Below are positions 36,331 through 44,396 of a DNA stretch of 47,961 nt, in pieces. The notes under the pieces were generated by a model, which saw nothing but the letters and a program-made list of their open reading frames with translations, was not told the origin of the DNA and did no database searches. The translations under genes and the position numbers were made by a program. Position 1 is the stretch's first letter, and the number at the start of each line of letters is the position of its first letter. The DNA comes from Fischerella thermalis PCC 7521 (GTDB lineage Bacteria; Cyanobacteriota; Cyanobacteriia; Cyanobacteriales; Nostocaceae). Where the stretch lies: assembly GCF_000317225.1 (NCBI RefSeq), contig NZ_AJLL01000069.1:1-47961 (forward strand), written 5' to 3'.

Positions 36331-37437
36331 ATGCAGCTGAAATTCAGTGCATCTCGGCTTTCCTTAACTCCCCTAATTCCAATCGCACCCTTTTTTCTTT
36401 GGGGCACAGCGATGGTGGCGATGAAAGGAGTAATTTCCCACACCACACCATTGTTTATGGCCGGGGTGCGGATAATCCCAGCAGGGGTACTGATTTTAAT
36501 TGCAGGTGCTTTTATGGGTAGACCCCAGCCTAAGGGTTGGACTGCTTGGCTGTGGATTGCTTTATTTGCTTTGGTAGATGGGGCATTATTTCAAGGCTTT
36601 TTGGCTGAGGGATTAGTGAGAACTGGTGCTGGCTTGGGATCAGTGATGATTGACTCCCAACCTTTGGCGGTGGCTTTGATGTCTTCTTGGTTGTTTCAAG
36701 AAAGAATTGGTTTGTGGGGATGGTTAGGACTTTTGTTGGGTGTCACGGGGATCAGTTTAATTGGCTTACCGGATGAGTTGATTTTAGGTCTTTTGTCTCA
36801 CAACACTCCTGAAATTTTGCTTTCTCCCACTCTCCCGTTCCTAAATTCTCTGTTTACTAGTGGCGAATGGTTAATGCTATTGGCAGCATTGAGTATGGCT
36901 GTGGGAACGGTGATGATCCGCTTTGTCAGCCGTCATGCTGATCCCGTCACTGCTACAGGATGGCATATGGTTATAGGTGGTTTACCCCTGTGGGGGATTT
37001 CATCGGTTGTCGAATCTCAACAATGGCAGAATCTCGTACCATCTGACTGGGCAGCTTTGGGGTATGCTACGGTATTTGGCAGCGCAATTTCCTATGCCTT
37101 GTTTTTCTATTTTGCTTCTAGCGGTAATCTGACTAGTCTCAGTTCTCTGACTTTTCTCACGCCTGTATTTGCCTTATTATTCGGCAATTTATTGCTGCAA
37201 GAAGTCCTCAGCCCGTTACAGTGGATAGGAGTTGGTTTGACTTTAATTAGTATTTACCTGATTAATCAACGCGATGTTTTAGCTGGTGTAGAGGAGATCG
37301 GGGATCGGGGATCAGGTACAAGGGAAGAGGGAGAAGGAGGACAAGAGGAATACTTAACACCCAACCAGCAGCCAGCAACCACTAACCAATGTAGAGACGT
37401 GCCATGGCACGTCTCTACAACAACCACCAACCACTAA
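36331..37437 (+). CDS. DMT-superfamily (EamA) transporter with a repeat-derived tail
   Basis: A membrane transporter of 368 residues with about ten helices in two EamA halves: the first from FFLWGTAMVAMKGVISHTTP, the second from LAALSMAVGTVMIRFVSRHADPV, the last helix being QWIGVGLTLISIYLINQRD. The substrate is not predictable. The family core ends near residue 315. The remaining 50 residues are translated intergenic repeats: the purine-rich GGGATCGGGGATCAG stretch, GGAGAAGGAGGAC, CCAACC words and a complete 28-base palindrome (CRDVPWHVST at 37391-37418). The original stop has apparently been lost. The start is the ATG at 36331. It is transcribed alone. Confidence 0.85.
   Translation: MQLKFSASRLSLTPLIPIAPFFLWGTAMVAMKGVISHTTPLFMAGVRIIPAGVLILIAGAFMGRPQPKGWTAWLWIALFALVDGALFQGFLAEGLVRTGAGLGSVMIDSQPLAVALMSSWLFQERIGLWGWLGLLLGVTGISLIGLPDELILGLLSHNTPEILLSPTLPFLNSLFTSGEWLMLLAALSMAVGTVMIRFVSRHADPVTATGWHMVIGGLPLWGISSVVESQQWQNLVPSDWAALGYATVFGSAISYALFFYFASSGNLTSLSSLTFLTPVFALLFGNLLLQEVLSPLQWIGVGLTLISIYLINQRDVLAGVEEIGDRGSGTREEGEGGQEEYLTPNQQPATTNQCRDVPWHVSTTTTNH
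37391..37418. repeat. Perfect 28-base palindrome inside the DMT transporter tail
   Basis: GTAGAGACGTGCCA pairs perfectly with TGGCACGTCTCTAC. The element is read in frame as part of the transporter. An imperfect copy lies at 28734-28761. Confidence 0.9.
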
Positions 37438-37469
37438 CTTTGACAATTGACAATTGACAATTGACCACA

Positions 37470-37820
37470 TCACTTTTCTGGTGCTTCTGATTGCAGAATA
37501 GTTTGACAGTATTCGATGATAATTGTCAGGCGATCGCTAATTGTTTTGAGTCGATCAACAGCAGTTGCAGCTTGTCGCGCACCTTGAAGAAACATCACGT
37601 CAATTTCCAACAGTCGCAGTTGCTTACTCATCTCTGTCTTGTAGGATAGTTCCCGTATTTTTTCCTCTGCTAAAGGTAAAATCTGCTGCCGAAAAAATTC
37701 TTGTAAAGACAAAAGATGCTGTCGCAGTTGCTGGGCATCTGTTTGGTGAGTTGCTGCTTGCGAGCGGAGTTGCTCTAATAGTATTACGAAGGTGTGATAT
37801 CTCTCTTGATTGACAGACAT
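37470..37820 (-). CDS. PatD-like small helical protein (tentative)
   Basis: A 116-residue, fully helical, soluble protein (YHTFVILLEQLRSQAATHQTD; LRQHLLSLQEFFRQQILPLAEE; MSKQLRLLEIDVMFLQGARQA). The length and the MSKQLRLLEIDVMFLQGARQ segment resemble what I remember of the heterocyst frequency control protein PatD of Anabaena, an NtcA-regulated factor affecting heterocyst number. I cannot verify this without a search. It ends 32 bases from the DMT transporter stop in convergent orientation. No NtcA site was identified in its short upstream region. If right, the organism forms heterocysts. Confidence 0.6.
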   Translation of the reverse strand: MSVNQERYHTFVILLEQLRSQAATHQTDAQQLRQHLLSLQEFFRQQILPLAEEKIRELSYKTEMSKQLRLLEIDVMFLQGARQAATAVDRLKTISDRLTIIIEYCQTILQSEAPEK

Positions 37821-38132
37821 TCAGTGCTAATTGAGATACTATTAATGTCAAGTAATTTTTCTTATACAATACTCTTCTCTAACCTTTTGTTAAGGTTTAG
37901 GACTCCAAAATATTAAATTTGGAGTCTGATTTGCCATCATTAGATTCTGATGACTATTATGCTTGACACCCAATACAGGATAATTTGCCCAAGCTTCTTG
38001 TTTAAGCAATTATCCTGCGATCGCTTTTTCCTCCGCCGTGTCAGCAGCAAATAGTTTTTCGACGACATTCAAAGTCAAGTGTGTTCACTCCTCCGTCTAA
38101 CCACCGAATCATCTCCAGCCCCGCTATATTTT
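37821..38132. other. Divergent promoter region of the PatD-like gene and relA/spoT
   Basis: About 310 bases upstream of both divergent genes. AT-rich at the left with TTAAATTTGGAGTC words; a HIP1-like CGATCGC at the right. No repeat, RNA or frame of note was seen apart from the weakly supported 5' extension of the relA/spoT frame. Confidence 0.35.
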
Positions 38133-40409
38133 ATGATGAGCAGCACAATTGTCAACCACCCTATTGATATAACTCTTCCAGAATGGCTAGAAAGTTGTTT
38201 GCGTACACCGCCTGTAGACGGTGCTGCAACGGAAGAAGATCGGAAATATTATGATACAAGTTTGATTTGTCGAGCCTTTGAGTTTGCTTATCAGCTGCAT
38301 CAAGGTCAGTACCGCAAATCAGGAGAACCATACATCTGTCATCCGATTGCTGTAGCTGGAATGCTACGTGATTTAGGTGGTAGTGCAGCTATGATAGCAG
38401 CTGGATTTCTTCATGATGTAGTAGAAGATACAGATGTTACAATAGAAGAAATAGAACAGCGTTTTGGGTCAGAAGTTAGATGCTTAGTTGAAGGCGTCAC
38501 CAAGCTATCTAAAATCAATTTCAAAAGCAAAACTGAAAGTCAAGCCGAAAATTTTCGGCGGATGTTTTTAGCAATGGCGCAAGATATTCGCGTGATTGTA
38601 GTGAAGTTGGCAGATCGCTTACACAACATGCGGACATTAGAATATATGCCAGAAGAGAAACGCCGTCGTACCGCCACAGAAACACGAGAAATTTTTGCTC
38701 CCCTAGCAAATCGCTTGGGGATTTGGCGTTTTAAATGGGAATTGGAAGACTTAGCATTTAAATATTTGGAACCAGAAGCTTTTCGACAAATTCAGCAGCT
38801 TGTTTCGGAAAAACGTACAGATCGAGAAGAGAGATTGAAAAAAATCTCAGAGACATTAAGAACTCGACTTGCAGAAGCAGGAATTCGCTGTCTTGATATC
38901 AGTGGACGTCCCAAGCATCTTTATAGCATCTATCAAAAGATGCAACGGCAAAATAAAGAATTTCATGAAATTTATGATTTAGCAGCACTGCGAATTATTG
39001 TACAAACGAACGAGGAATGTTATCGCGCTTTAGCGGTCGTTCATGATGTCTTCCGCCCGATTCCCGGTAGATTTAAAGATTATATTGGATTGCCCAAGCC
39101 CAACCGTTACCAATCATTACATACCGGGGTAATAGGTCCTTGGGGACGACCTTTAGAAGTGCAAATTCGGACAATGGAAATGCACCATGTGGCAGAATAT
39201 GGTATTGCTGCTCATTGGAAGTATAAAGAAACTGGTGGTTCTCACACTGGCTTAACTGCATCAGATGAAAAATTTACTTGGTTGCGGCAGTTATTAGAAT
39301 GGCAAAGTGATTTAAAAGATGCCCAAGAATATTTAGAAAGCATCAAAGATAATCTTTTTGAAGAAGACATTTATGTCTTTACTCCCAAAGGGGATTTAGT
39401 TGCTTTAAAACCCGGTTCTACGACAGTAGATTTTGCTTATCGCATTCACACAGAAGTAGGGAATCGCTGTACGGGAGTGCGGGTAAATGGTAGGATGGTG
39501 CCACTTTCAACACGCTTACAAAACGGCGATATCGTTGAGATTATTACTCAAAAAAATGGTCATCCTAGTCTGGATTGGTTGAACTTTGTTCGGACTAGTG
39601 CAGCAAAAAACCGGATTAAACAATGGTACAAGCGATCGCGCCGGGAAGAAAATATTGCTCGTGGACGCGAATTATTAGAAAAAGAACTTGGGAAAACAGG
39701 TTTTGATAATGTGCTGAAATCAGAAGCAATGCAGGCGGTAGCAGAAAGATGTAATTACCACTCTACAGAGGATTTACTCGCTGGTTTGGGTTATGGGGAA
39801 GTTACACTCAACTTGGTGCTGAACCGTTGGCGAGAAATCGTCAAAGCACAGCAGCCTGCTACTAACGAGCCAGATAATACCACACACCTACCTACCACAG
39901 CTAAGGCGGCGTTGTTACGAGAGGCGACGCCCATAACTTCCCGTGCTAGTGATTCGCCTATCGTCGGCGTAGAAGGGTTATTGTATCACTTAGCTGGGTG
40001 TTGTACCCCTATTCCCGGCGAAGCAATTATCGGTGTAGTAACACGGGGCAAAGGAATTTCGATTCATCGCCAAGGGTGTCATAATCTGGAAAAAGTAGAA
40101 TGCGATCGCCTTGTACCTGTAAGTTGGAACCAAGCAGTAGAACACAGTGGTCGTCCCGTAACTTACGCGGTGAATTTGCAAATTGAAGCACTAGACCGAG
40201 TAGGAGTATTAAAAGATATTTTGTCACGACTCAGTGACCAAGGAATCAACGTCCGTCATGCAAATGTCAAAACATCGTTTGGTCAACCAGCATTGATTGA
40301 TTTGGGGATTGAAATTCGCGATCGACCTCAATTAGAACAGTTGTTTACTCAAATTAAGAAAATGAGTGATATTCTTAATATCCGTCGCGTTGGTCAAATT
40401 GACGAATAA
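38133..40409 (+). CDS. Bifunctional (p)ppGpp synthetase/hydrolase (RelA/SpoT)
   Basis: Makes and breaks the alarmone (p)ppGpp in the cytoplasm. I start at the ATG at 38133 (MMSSTIVNHPIDITLPEWL, 758 residues) since the 18 upstream codons from a GTG are not family-like. Domains in order: HD hydrolase (CHPIAVAGML; FLHDVVEDTD), synthetase (SGRPKHLYSIYQKMQRQ; DLAALRIIV; RFKDYIGLPKPNRYQSLHT), TGS (DIYVFTPKGDLVALKPGSTTVDFAY) and C-terminal ACT (VLKDILSRLSDQGINVRHANVKT). Both catalytic domains keep their motifs, so it should be the single long Rel-type enzyme usual in cyanobacteria. It ends with a strong hairpin before the convergent membrane protein gene. Confidence 0.96.
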   Translation: MMSSTIVNHPIDITLPEWLESCLRTPPVDGAATEEDRKYYDTSLICRAFEFAYQLHQGQYRKSGEPYICHPIAVAGMLRDLGGSAAMIAAGFLHDVVEDTDVTIEEIEQRFGSEVRCLVEGVTKLSKINFKSKTESQAENFRRMFLAMAQDIRVIVVKLADRLHNMRTLEYMPEEKRRRTATETREIFAPLANRLGIWRFKWELEDLAFKYLEPEAFRQIQQLVSEKRTDREERLKKISETLRTRLAEAGIRCLDISGRPKHLYSIYQKMQRQNKEFHEIYDLAALRIIVQTNEECYRALAVVHDVFRPIPGRFKDYIGLPKPNRYQSLHTGVIGPWGRPLEVQIRTMEMHHVAEYGIAAHWKYKETGGSHTGLTASDEKFTWLRQLLEWQSDLKDAQEYLESIKDNLFEEDIYVFTPKGDLVALKPGSTTVDFAYRIHTEVGNRCTGVRVNGRMVPLSTRLQNGDIVEIITQKNGHPSLDWLNFVRTSAAKNRIKQWYKRSRREENIARGRELLEKELGKTGFDNVLKSEAMQAVAERCNYHSTEDLLAGLGYGEVTLNLVLNRWREIVKAQQPATNEPDNTTHLPTTAKAALLREATPITSRASDSPIVGVEGLLYHLAGCCTPIPGEAIIGVVTRGKGISIHRQGCHNLEKVECDRLVPVSWNQAVEHSGRPVTYAVNLQIEALDRVGVLKDILSRLSDQGINVRHANVKTSFGQPALIDLGIEIRDRPQLEQLFTQIKKMSDILNIRRVGQIDE

Positions 40410-40438
40410 TATCATGTTTGATTGGATATCTTAGTCAT

Positions 40439-40476
40439 GGGAAATAGGTAATAACAGTGCGGTTTACCTATTTCCC
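40439..40476. terminator. Hairpin between convergent genes
   Basis: GGGAAATAGGTAA (40439-40451) and TTACCTATTTCCC (40464-40476) form a perfect 13-bp stem with a 12-base loop, between relA/spoT and the small membrane protein gene. There is no T run, so it may be a two-way transcript end. Confidence 0.7.
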
Positions 40477-40488
40477 AACCATTGATTA

Positions 40489-40815
40489 TTAAGATGTTAA
40501 ATTTATAACCCAAATCCAACAGCCACCATTGAGTAAAGCAGTGAAAATCGCACCAATAATAACCCCCTTCATCAAGGCAAATTTTTCTTGCCTTTTCAGT
40601 CGCAAAAGCACAGGAATGATATATACAACTTGCGTTATACCAATTCCAAAAAAATAGACTAAAAAAATTGTCTGAAAAAATCTGATGCTATATTGAGAAG
40701 CAATTATTAATTCTATATAAGCAAGAATGCCCAAAATCAAAGTTGCGATGATATGCATTCCCAGGACGAGAAAAATTCCGCCGATCACATAATAAAATTC
40801 ATTCCTTCTCGACAT
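40489..40815 (-). CDS. Small four-helix membrane protein, downstream of the radical SAM gene
   Basis: A 108-residue protein with four predicted membrane spans: FYYVIGGIFLVLGMHIIAT, LGILAYIELIIAS, FQTIFLVYFFGIGITQVVYIIPVLL and MKGVIIGAIFTALLNGGCWIWVI, with a basic loop (RLKRQEK) between the third and fourth. No family was recognised. It begins 9 bases after the stop codon of the radical SAM gene on the same strand, which strongly suggests co-transcription and translational coupling. A membrane role together with the radical SAM enzyme is plausible, but function is unknown. Confidence 0.75.
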   Translation of the reverse strand: MSRRNEFYYVIGGIFLVLGMHIIATLILGILAYIELIIASQYSIRFFQTIFLVYFFGIGITQVVYIIPVLLRLKRQEKFALMKGVIIGAIFTALLNGGCWIWVINLTS

Positions 40816-40824
40816 GTAGCTTCC

Positions 40825-42255
40825 TTAATTGGCAAAATTAAGTCTTTGATTATTAATCAAATCATACCCTGTACTACCTTGGCGATAAAATATATTAAAA
40901 GTATCAAAGGGAATGATTCTGCCATCTGGGTGGACAATATGAATACACGATCGCTTCACTGAACGCACATCAAAGTTATAGGGATCAAGAAACTGGACAA
41001 TCATCACCCGAAAAATATTGGCGTAGGTAATTCCTTCGGGAACGGGAAGCATTGGCAAACAACACAAAAGCTGCTTTAATGATGTGGCGGCAGAAGTAGG
41101 TGAATGACTGGTGGAAAATAACTCAAAAATGTGGCGTTTGAGTTCTGGGTTTTGTTCATAAAGTACACTGTTGGGCATAATTTCCACAAACTTTTCAGGA
41201 TTAATTAACCCAGTTAGAGGTATAACTTTACCATTTAATTTGAGTGCATAAGCCATTGCCAAACAATCGGGATGGCAAGGAACAGGTAGAATATCTTCTG
41301 GTTTAAAATAAGGACTTTGTTGTAATATTGACCTGCGTACTTCAGTAAGAGTGTACCTGTCTCGCTTGGGATCAAAGCCTTGCAAACGTCCAGCAGCTTG
41401 GATTGGTTGAAACGTCACGCCGCGTACGCAAGGCTGTTGCAAAGCATACTCAATTATTTTGCCGATTTCGTGGTCATTCAGCCCTTTTTTGAGGGTAACA
41501 ACTAAAGTTGTAGAGATATTATACTCATTGAGGTGAGCGATCGCCATTTTCCTAACGCTACGCAAATCTACACCCCGCAAATCTTTTAGCGCTTCTGCCT
41601 CCAAGCTATCAAATTGCAGATATACTTCTATACCAGGCATATATTGACTCAGGCGACTGCAAAAAGTTTTATCTTTCGCAATTCGCACGCCATTAGTATT
41701 AATCATTAAATGTTTAATTGGCTTGCTTTTGGCAAGATCCATAATTTCAAAAAACTCTGGGTGGATTGTTGGTTCACCACCACTCAACTGCACAATTTGC
41801 GGTTCTCCCTCATTCGTCACTACCGCATCAATCATGCTTGCAATTTCTGCTAAACTGCGGTGTCGTCTGGATTGATGAGAAACTTGTGAAAATTCTTCCG
41901 CACCGGAATCAGCATAACAAATTGGGCAAGAAAGATTGCATCTATCTGTAACTTCTATTAAAGTTAAACAACTATGCTGTTCATGATCTGGGCAGAGCCC
42001 ACAATCATAAGGACAACCATATTTAATTGGTGTATTAAACTTGAGTGGCATATCTCCTGGTTTGATAAATTCCAGGGATTTTTTGTAATATCCAACATCA
42101 TCAGCAATTAAAACTTCTTCTCGTCCGTGGGTGGGACAATGTTTAATTAAGTAAACGCGATCATCTTGAAAAATGATTTTTGCTTCGACTTTGCTGAGAC
42201 ACTTGGAACAAATACTATTTGTCAAAGCGTAAAATACGTAATTGCGAGTAGGCAT
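40825..42255 (-). CDS. Radical SAM protein resembling Tes/MJ0619 (tetraether lipid synthase) relatives
   Basis: A 476-residue protein starting at the ATG at 42255 (MPTRNYVFYALTNSICSKCL; the frame extends 19 codons further without support). The N-terminus looks like a small zinc or iron-binding ribbon (C16, C19, C40 in HCPTHGREEV). Then comes KYGCPYDCGLCPDHEQHSC (C81, C85, C88, C96), a second cluster-type motif, and the radical SAM motif CNLSCPIC (C106, C110, C113). The SAM-binding GGEP is in VQLSGGEPTIHPE, and PCHPDC follows in the C-terminal half. This Cys layout matches what I recall of archaeal Tes (MJ0619 group) and bacterial relatives, which join lipid chains or act on pterins. Substrate unknown; the downstream gene encodes a small membrane protein. 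Confidence 0.85.
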   Translation of the reverse strand: MPTRNYVFYALTNSICSKCLSKVEAKIIFQDDRVYLIKHCPTHGREEVLIADDVGYYKKSLEFIKPGDMPLKFNTPIKYGCPYDCGLCPDHEQHSCLTLIEVTDRCNLSCPICYADSGAEEFSQVSHQSRRHRSLAEIASMIDAVVTNEGEPQIVQLSGGEPTIHPEFFEIMDLAKSKPIKHLMINTNGVRIAKDKTFCSRLSQYMPGIEVYLQFDSLEAEALKDLRGVDLRSVRKMAIAHLNEYNISTTLVVTLKKGLNDHEIGKIIEYALQQPCVRGVTFQPIQAAGRLQGFDPKRDRYTLTEVRRSILQQSPYFKPEDILPVPCHPDCLAMAYALKLNGKVIPLTGLINPEKFVEIMPNSVLYEQNPELKRHIFELFSTSHSPTSAATSLKQLLCCLPMLPVPEGITYANIFRVMIVQFLDPYNFDVRSVKRSCIHIVHPDGRIIPFDTFNIFYRQGSTGYDLINNQRLNFAN

Positions 42256-42385
42256 AGTGCAGAAGTTTGTTTTTAAAACCACGATAAAATTTATCTTTTG
42301 GAAATCGCACACAGTGCAAGGCGATAAACACCGATGTACACAGATAGATTATTTACCGGAATGCATTTATGTTTTGAAGTGCTGT

Positions 42386-42661
42386 TTATTCACCAGGCTG
42401 TGGTATGAGCCTATACAATAGCCACAGAGCAACAATTACTCCCACCAATTCCGCAGCGATCGCACAGCTAACTGCTTGCATAGAGATAATTTGCAGGGGA
42501 GTAATTGGTAAATTTGAAGTTGTGATCGCCGCACCAGGTAAGGGTGTATATAGGGGGATACTTCCCAACACTAACTGTAGCCAGAAACCAATCCAACCTA
42601 GTATGCGAAATTTGCTGGCAATTCTACGAACGTTGGTTGATGGCGAGTGTGATGTATGCAT
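42386..42661 (-). pseudogene. Short DUF3611-like membrane protein, possibly a deletion remnant
   Basis: A 91-residue frame. The start VRRIASKFRILGWIGFWLQLVLGSIPL resembles the N-terminal helix of cyanobacterial DUF3611 proteins, which are usually about 180-200 residues, and the end (AIAAELVGVIVALWLLYRLI) resembles a later helix. The middle (TPLPGAAITTSNLPIT) is short, so about half the family length seems to be missing. It may be a shortened gene or a real small two-helix protein. Similarity is from memory; confidence is limited. Confidence 0.45.
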
Positions 42662-42696
42662 ACATATATAGAGTGATAGGGTAGATGCTAAAATTT

Positions 42697-42763
42697 CTTG
42701 GTGTCTTAGTGTCTTTGTGGTAAAAAATTAACTTTTGAACCACCAAGCCACTAAGACACAAAG
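42697..42763. repeat. Long intergenic hairpin (CTTAGTGTCTTTG type)
   Basis: The arms 42697-42721 and 42739-42763 match as reverse complements at 22 of 25 positions, around a 17-base AT-rich loop. Related in style to 7119-7191. Confidence 0.75.
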
Positions 42764-43129
42764 GTAAAAATACTAAAATTCGGGAAATTTTTTGAGGATT
42801 TTTACCCACCACCAAAGGGCTGATGCTAAAACGTCATGGGAGCAACTGCGGAAATATCTGGCTCACAACCACCTACTTGACTGGTAATAAGTATCCATAA
42901 ATACTGCGATAATTCTCTGTTCTATCTCTGTGTTCTCTGTGCCTAGTGCGGTTTATTAATGCACAAATTTAGCTGTGCCACGCCACTACTGGCTGAAGAT
43001 TTACTGGTGATAATACTGTGTTATGCCTCCTCTCAGGTATTTTCGCCTACAATAAGGGGATGAAAAATCGACCACCGATGCACACTGATGCACACCGATG
43101 GACACAGATGTATTTTGCGTTGGTGACTA

Positions 43130-43225
43130 ATACCAAGTTGTGTTTAAAAACCTCACCCCTATCCCCTCTCCTTGGTAAGGAGAGGGGATAGGGGTGAGGT
43201 AATATCTATGAATGCAACTTGGTAT
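43130..43225. mobile_element. 96-bp MITE-like palindromic element
   Basis: Outer arms ATACCAAGTTG (43130-43140) and CAACTTGGTAT (43215-43225) flank a perfect 24-bp inverted repeat (43150-43173 with 43177-43200, core CCTCACCCCTATCCCC) with a 3-base loop. Such nested palindromes are typical of small non-autonomous elements in cyanobacterial genomes. No coding capacity. Confidence 0.7.
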
Positions 43226-43248
43226 AACACAAGATTACGTGCGATCGC

Positions 43249-43767
43249 TCATTCTCCATTACCTCTATCAGCAGCATAAATCTCGTAGTAAAGTAAGGGT
43301 TTTTCGTTCACTATCGCTCTTTTTGTCCAAGACATGCCTATTTTTTCCAACACCCGAATTGAGCGATCGTTTGGCTCATCGACGTCTGCAACTATATATT
43401 TAATACCCAGGTCTGCAAATGCATAATCAAGCACAGCTAAAGTTGCTTCGGTTGCATAACCACGTCCCCAAAACTGGGGTCGGACACCAAAAATTAAACT
43501 TGGTGCTGTTTCGGTAAACTGGAGTAAACCTGCAAACCCTGCTATCTGGTTGTTTTGCTGAGCAAACAACAACCAAATTCCGTAACTGTGATTGCGGAAA
43601 CTGGCAATACTAGCTTCAATGAAAGATTGGGCTTCTTCACGGGAGATTTGGCGATCATCGAAGAGAAATCGCCGTATATCCGCATCACACCATAAATTGT
43701 GTAGAATGTCAAGATCCTCAAGTTGGCATGGTCGTAGGTGCAGACGGTCAGTATGTAGTAAATTCAT
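43249..43767 (-). CDS. GNAT-family N-acetyltransferase (RimJ/RimL-like)
   Basis: A 172-residue acetyltransferase using acetyl-CoA. It opens with LHTDRLHLRPCQLEDLDIL, the usual RimJ-like start, and has the acetyl-CoA-binding loop in FGVRPQFWGRGYATEATLAVLDYAF (the Q/R-x-x-G-x-G/A pattern) at about residues 93-117, then VADVDEPNDRSIRVLEKIGM. The substrate, a protein N-terminus or a small amine, cannot be read. Its ATG overlaps the stop codon of the upstream acetyltransferase gene by one base (TAATG), so the two are translationally coupled. The two proteins are only distantly similar, an old duplication or two separate family members. Confidence 0.92.
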   Translation of the reverse strand: MNLLHTDRLHLRPCQLEDLDILHNLWCDADIRRFLFDDRQISREEAQSFIEASIASFRNHSYGIWLLFAQQNNQIAGFAGLLQFTETAPSLIFGVRPQFWGRGYATEATLAVLDYAFADLGIKYIVADVDEPNDRSIRVLEKIGMSWTKRAIVNEKPLLYYEIYAADRGNGE

Positions 43768-44318
43768 TACAATAACAGAGTATAACTAGATTCGTCCGGT
43801 TGCCAAGCTGCTCGTGTCAAAGCATAATACACTACATCTAAATTATAGAAATGAGCATCTTTTTCATACTTTAACCCTGCTTTTTCCATCACACGACGGG
43901 AAGCATTATGCTCTGGTAAGGTGATGGCAACAATTTTATCTAAGTTGACTTCCTCAAAACCATACCTCAAACTGGCTTTTGTCGCTTCTGTGGCGATACC
44001 TTGATTCCAATAAGCTTGATCCAAACGATAAAGAACTTCTACTTCTGGACTATTTGGTAAGAAATTTAAACCGCAATGACCGAATAATTTATTTGTAGCT
44101 TTGTCTACTACAGCCCAAACACCAAAACTGTGCTGTTTCCAATGCTGAATAAAAAATTCTAAAATCTGTTGTGTTGCTTCTTTGACTTGGTCTTGGGGAA
44201 TAGGCTCTCTGGGTGAGTATTTCATTGCTTCTGGATTACTCAAAATTACTGCTGTTTCATCCACATCATCAAGGGTGTAGGGTCTGAGTCGTAATCGCGC
44301 GGTTTCAATCTCTGGCAT
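43767..44318 (-). CDS. GNAT-family N-acetyltransferase (RimJ/RimL-like), upstream of pair
   Basis: About 183 residues from the ATG at 44318 (MPEIETARLRLRPYTLDDVD); a further eight codons upstream to 44342 are less likely. The GNAT core shows FGVWAVVDKATNKLFGHCGL, then the acetyl-CoA loop YRLDQAYWNQGIATEATKASLRYGF and ALPEHNASRR-like text (ITLPEHNASRRVMEKAGL). It is the first gene of a two-gene operon with the next acetyltransferase, overlapping by one base. The substrate is unknown. The ABC exporter gene starts divergently about 80 bases away. Confidence 0.92.
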   Translation of the reverse strand: MPEIETARLRLRPYTLDDVDETAVILSNPEAMKYSPREPIPQDQVKEATQQILEFFIQHWKQHSFGVWAVVDKATNKLFGHCGLNFLPNSPEVEVLYRLDQAYWNQGIATEATKASLRYGFEEVNLDKIVAITLPEHNASRRVMEKAGLKYEKDAHFYNLDVVYYALTRAAWQPDESSYTLLL

Positions 44319-44396
44319 GGTGACGAGTAGGAATGCAAACACTATATTAAAAAAATTTGCTTATAGTATTGTAAAAATTAATATAATTTTCCTATT

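Larger units (their letters stand above)
42662..43248. other. Repeat-rich intergenic region
   Basis: It contains a long hairpin (42697-42763), CTGTGTTCTCTGTGCC words, a tandem of 11-12 bases (CACACTGATG, CACACCGATG, 43070-43108) and a small MITE-like palindrome (43130-43225). No gene was recognised here. Confidence 0.6.
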
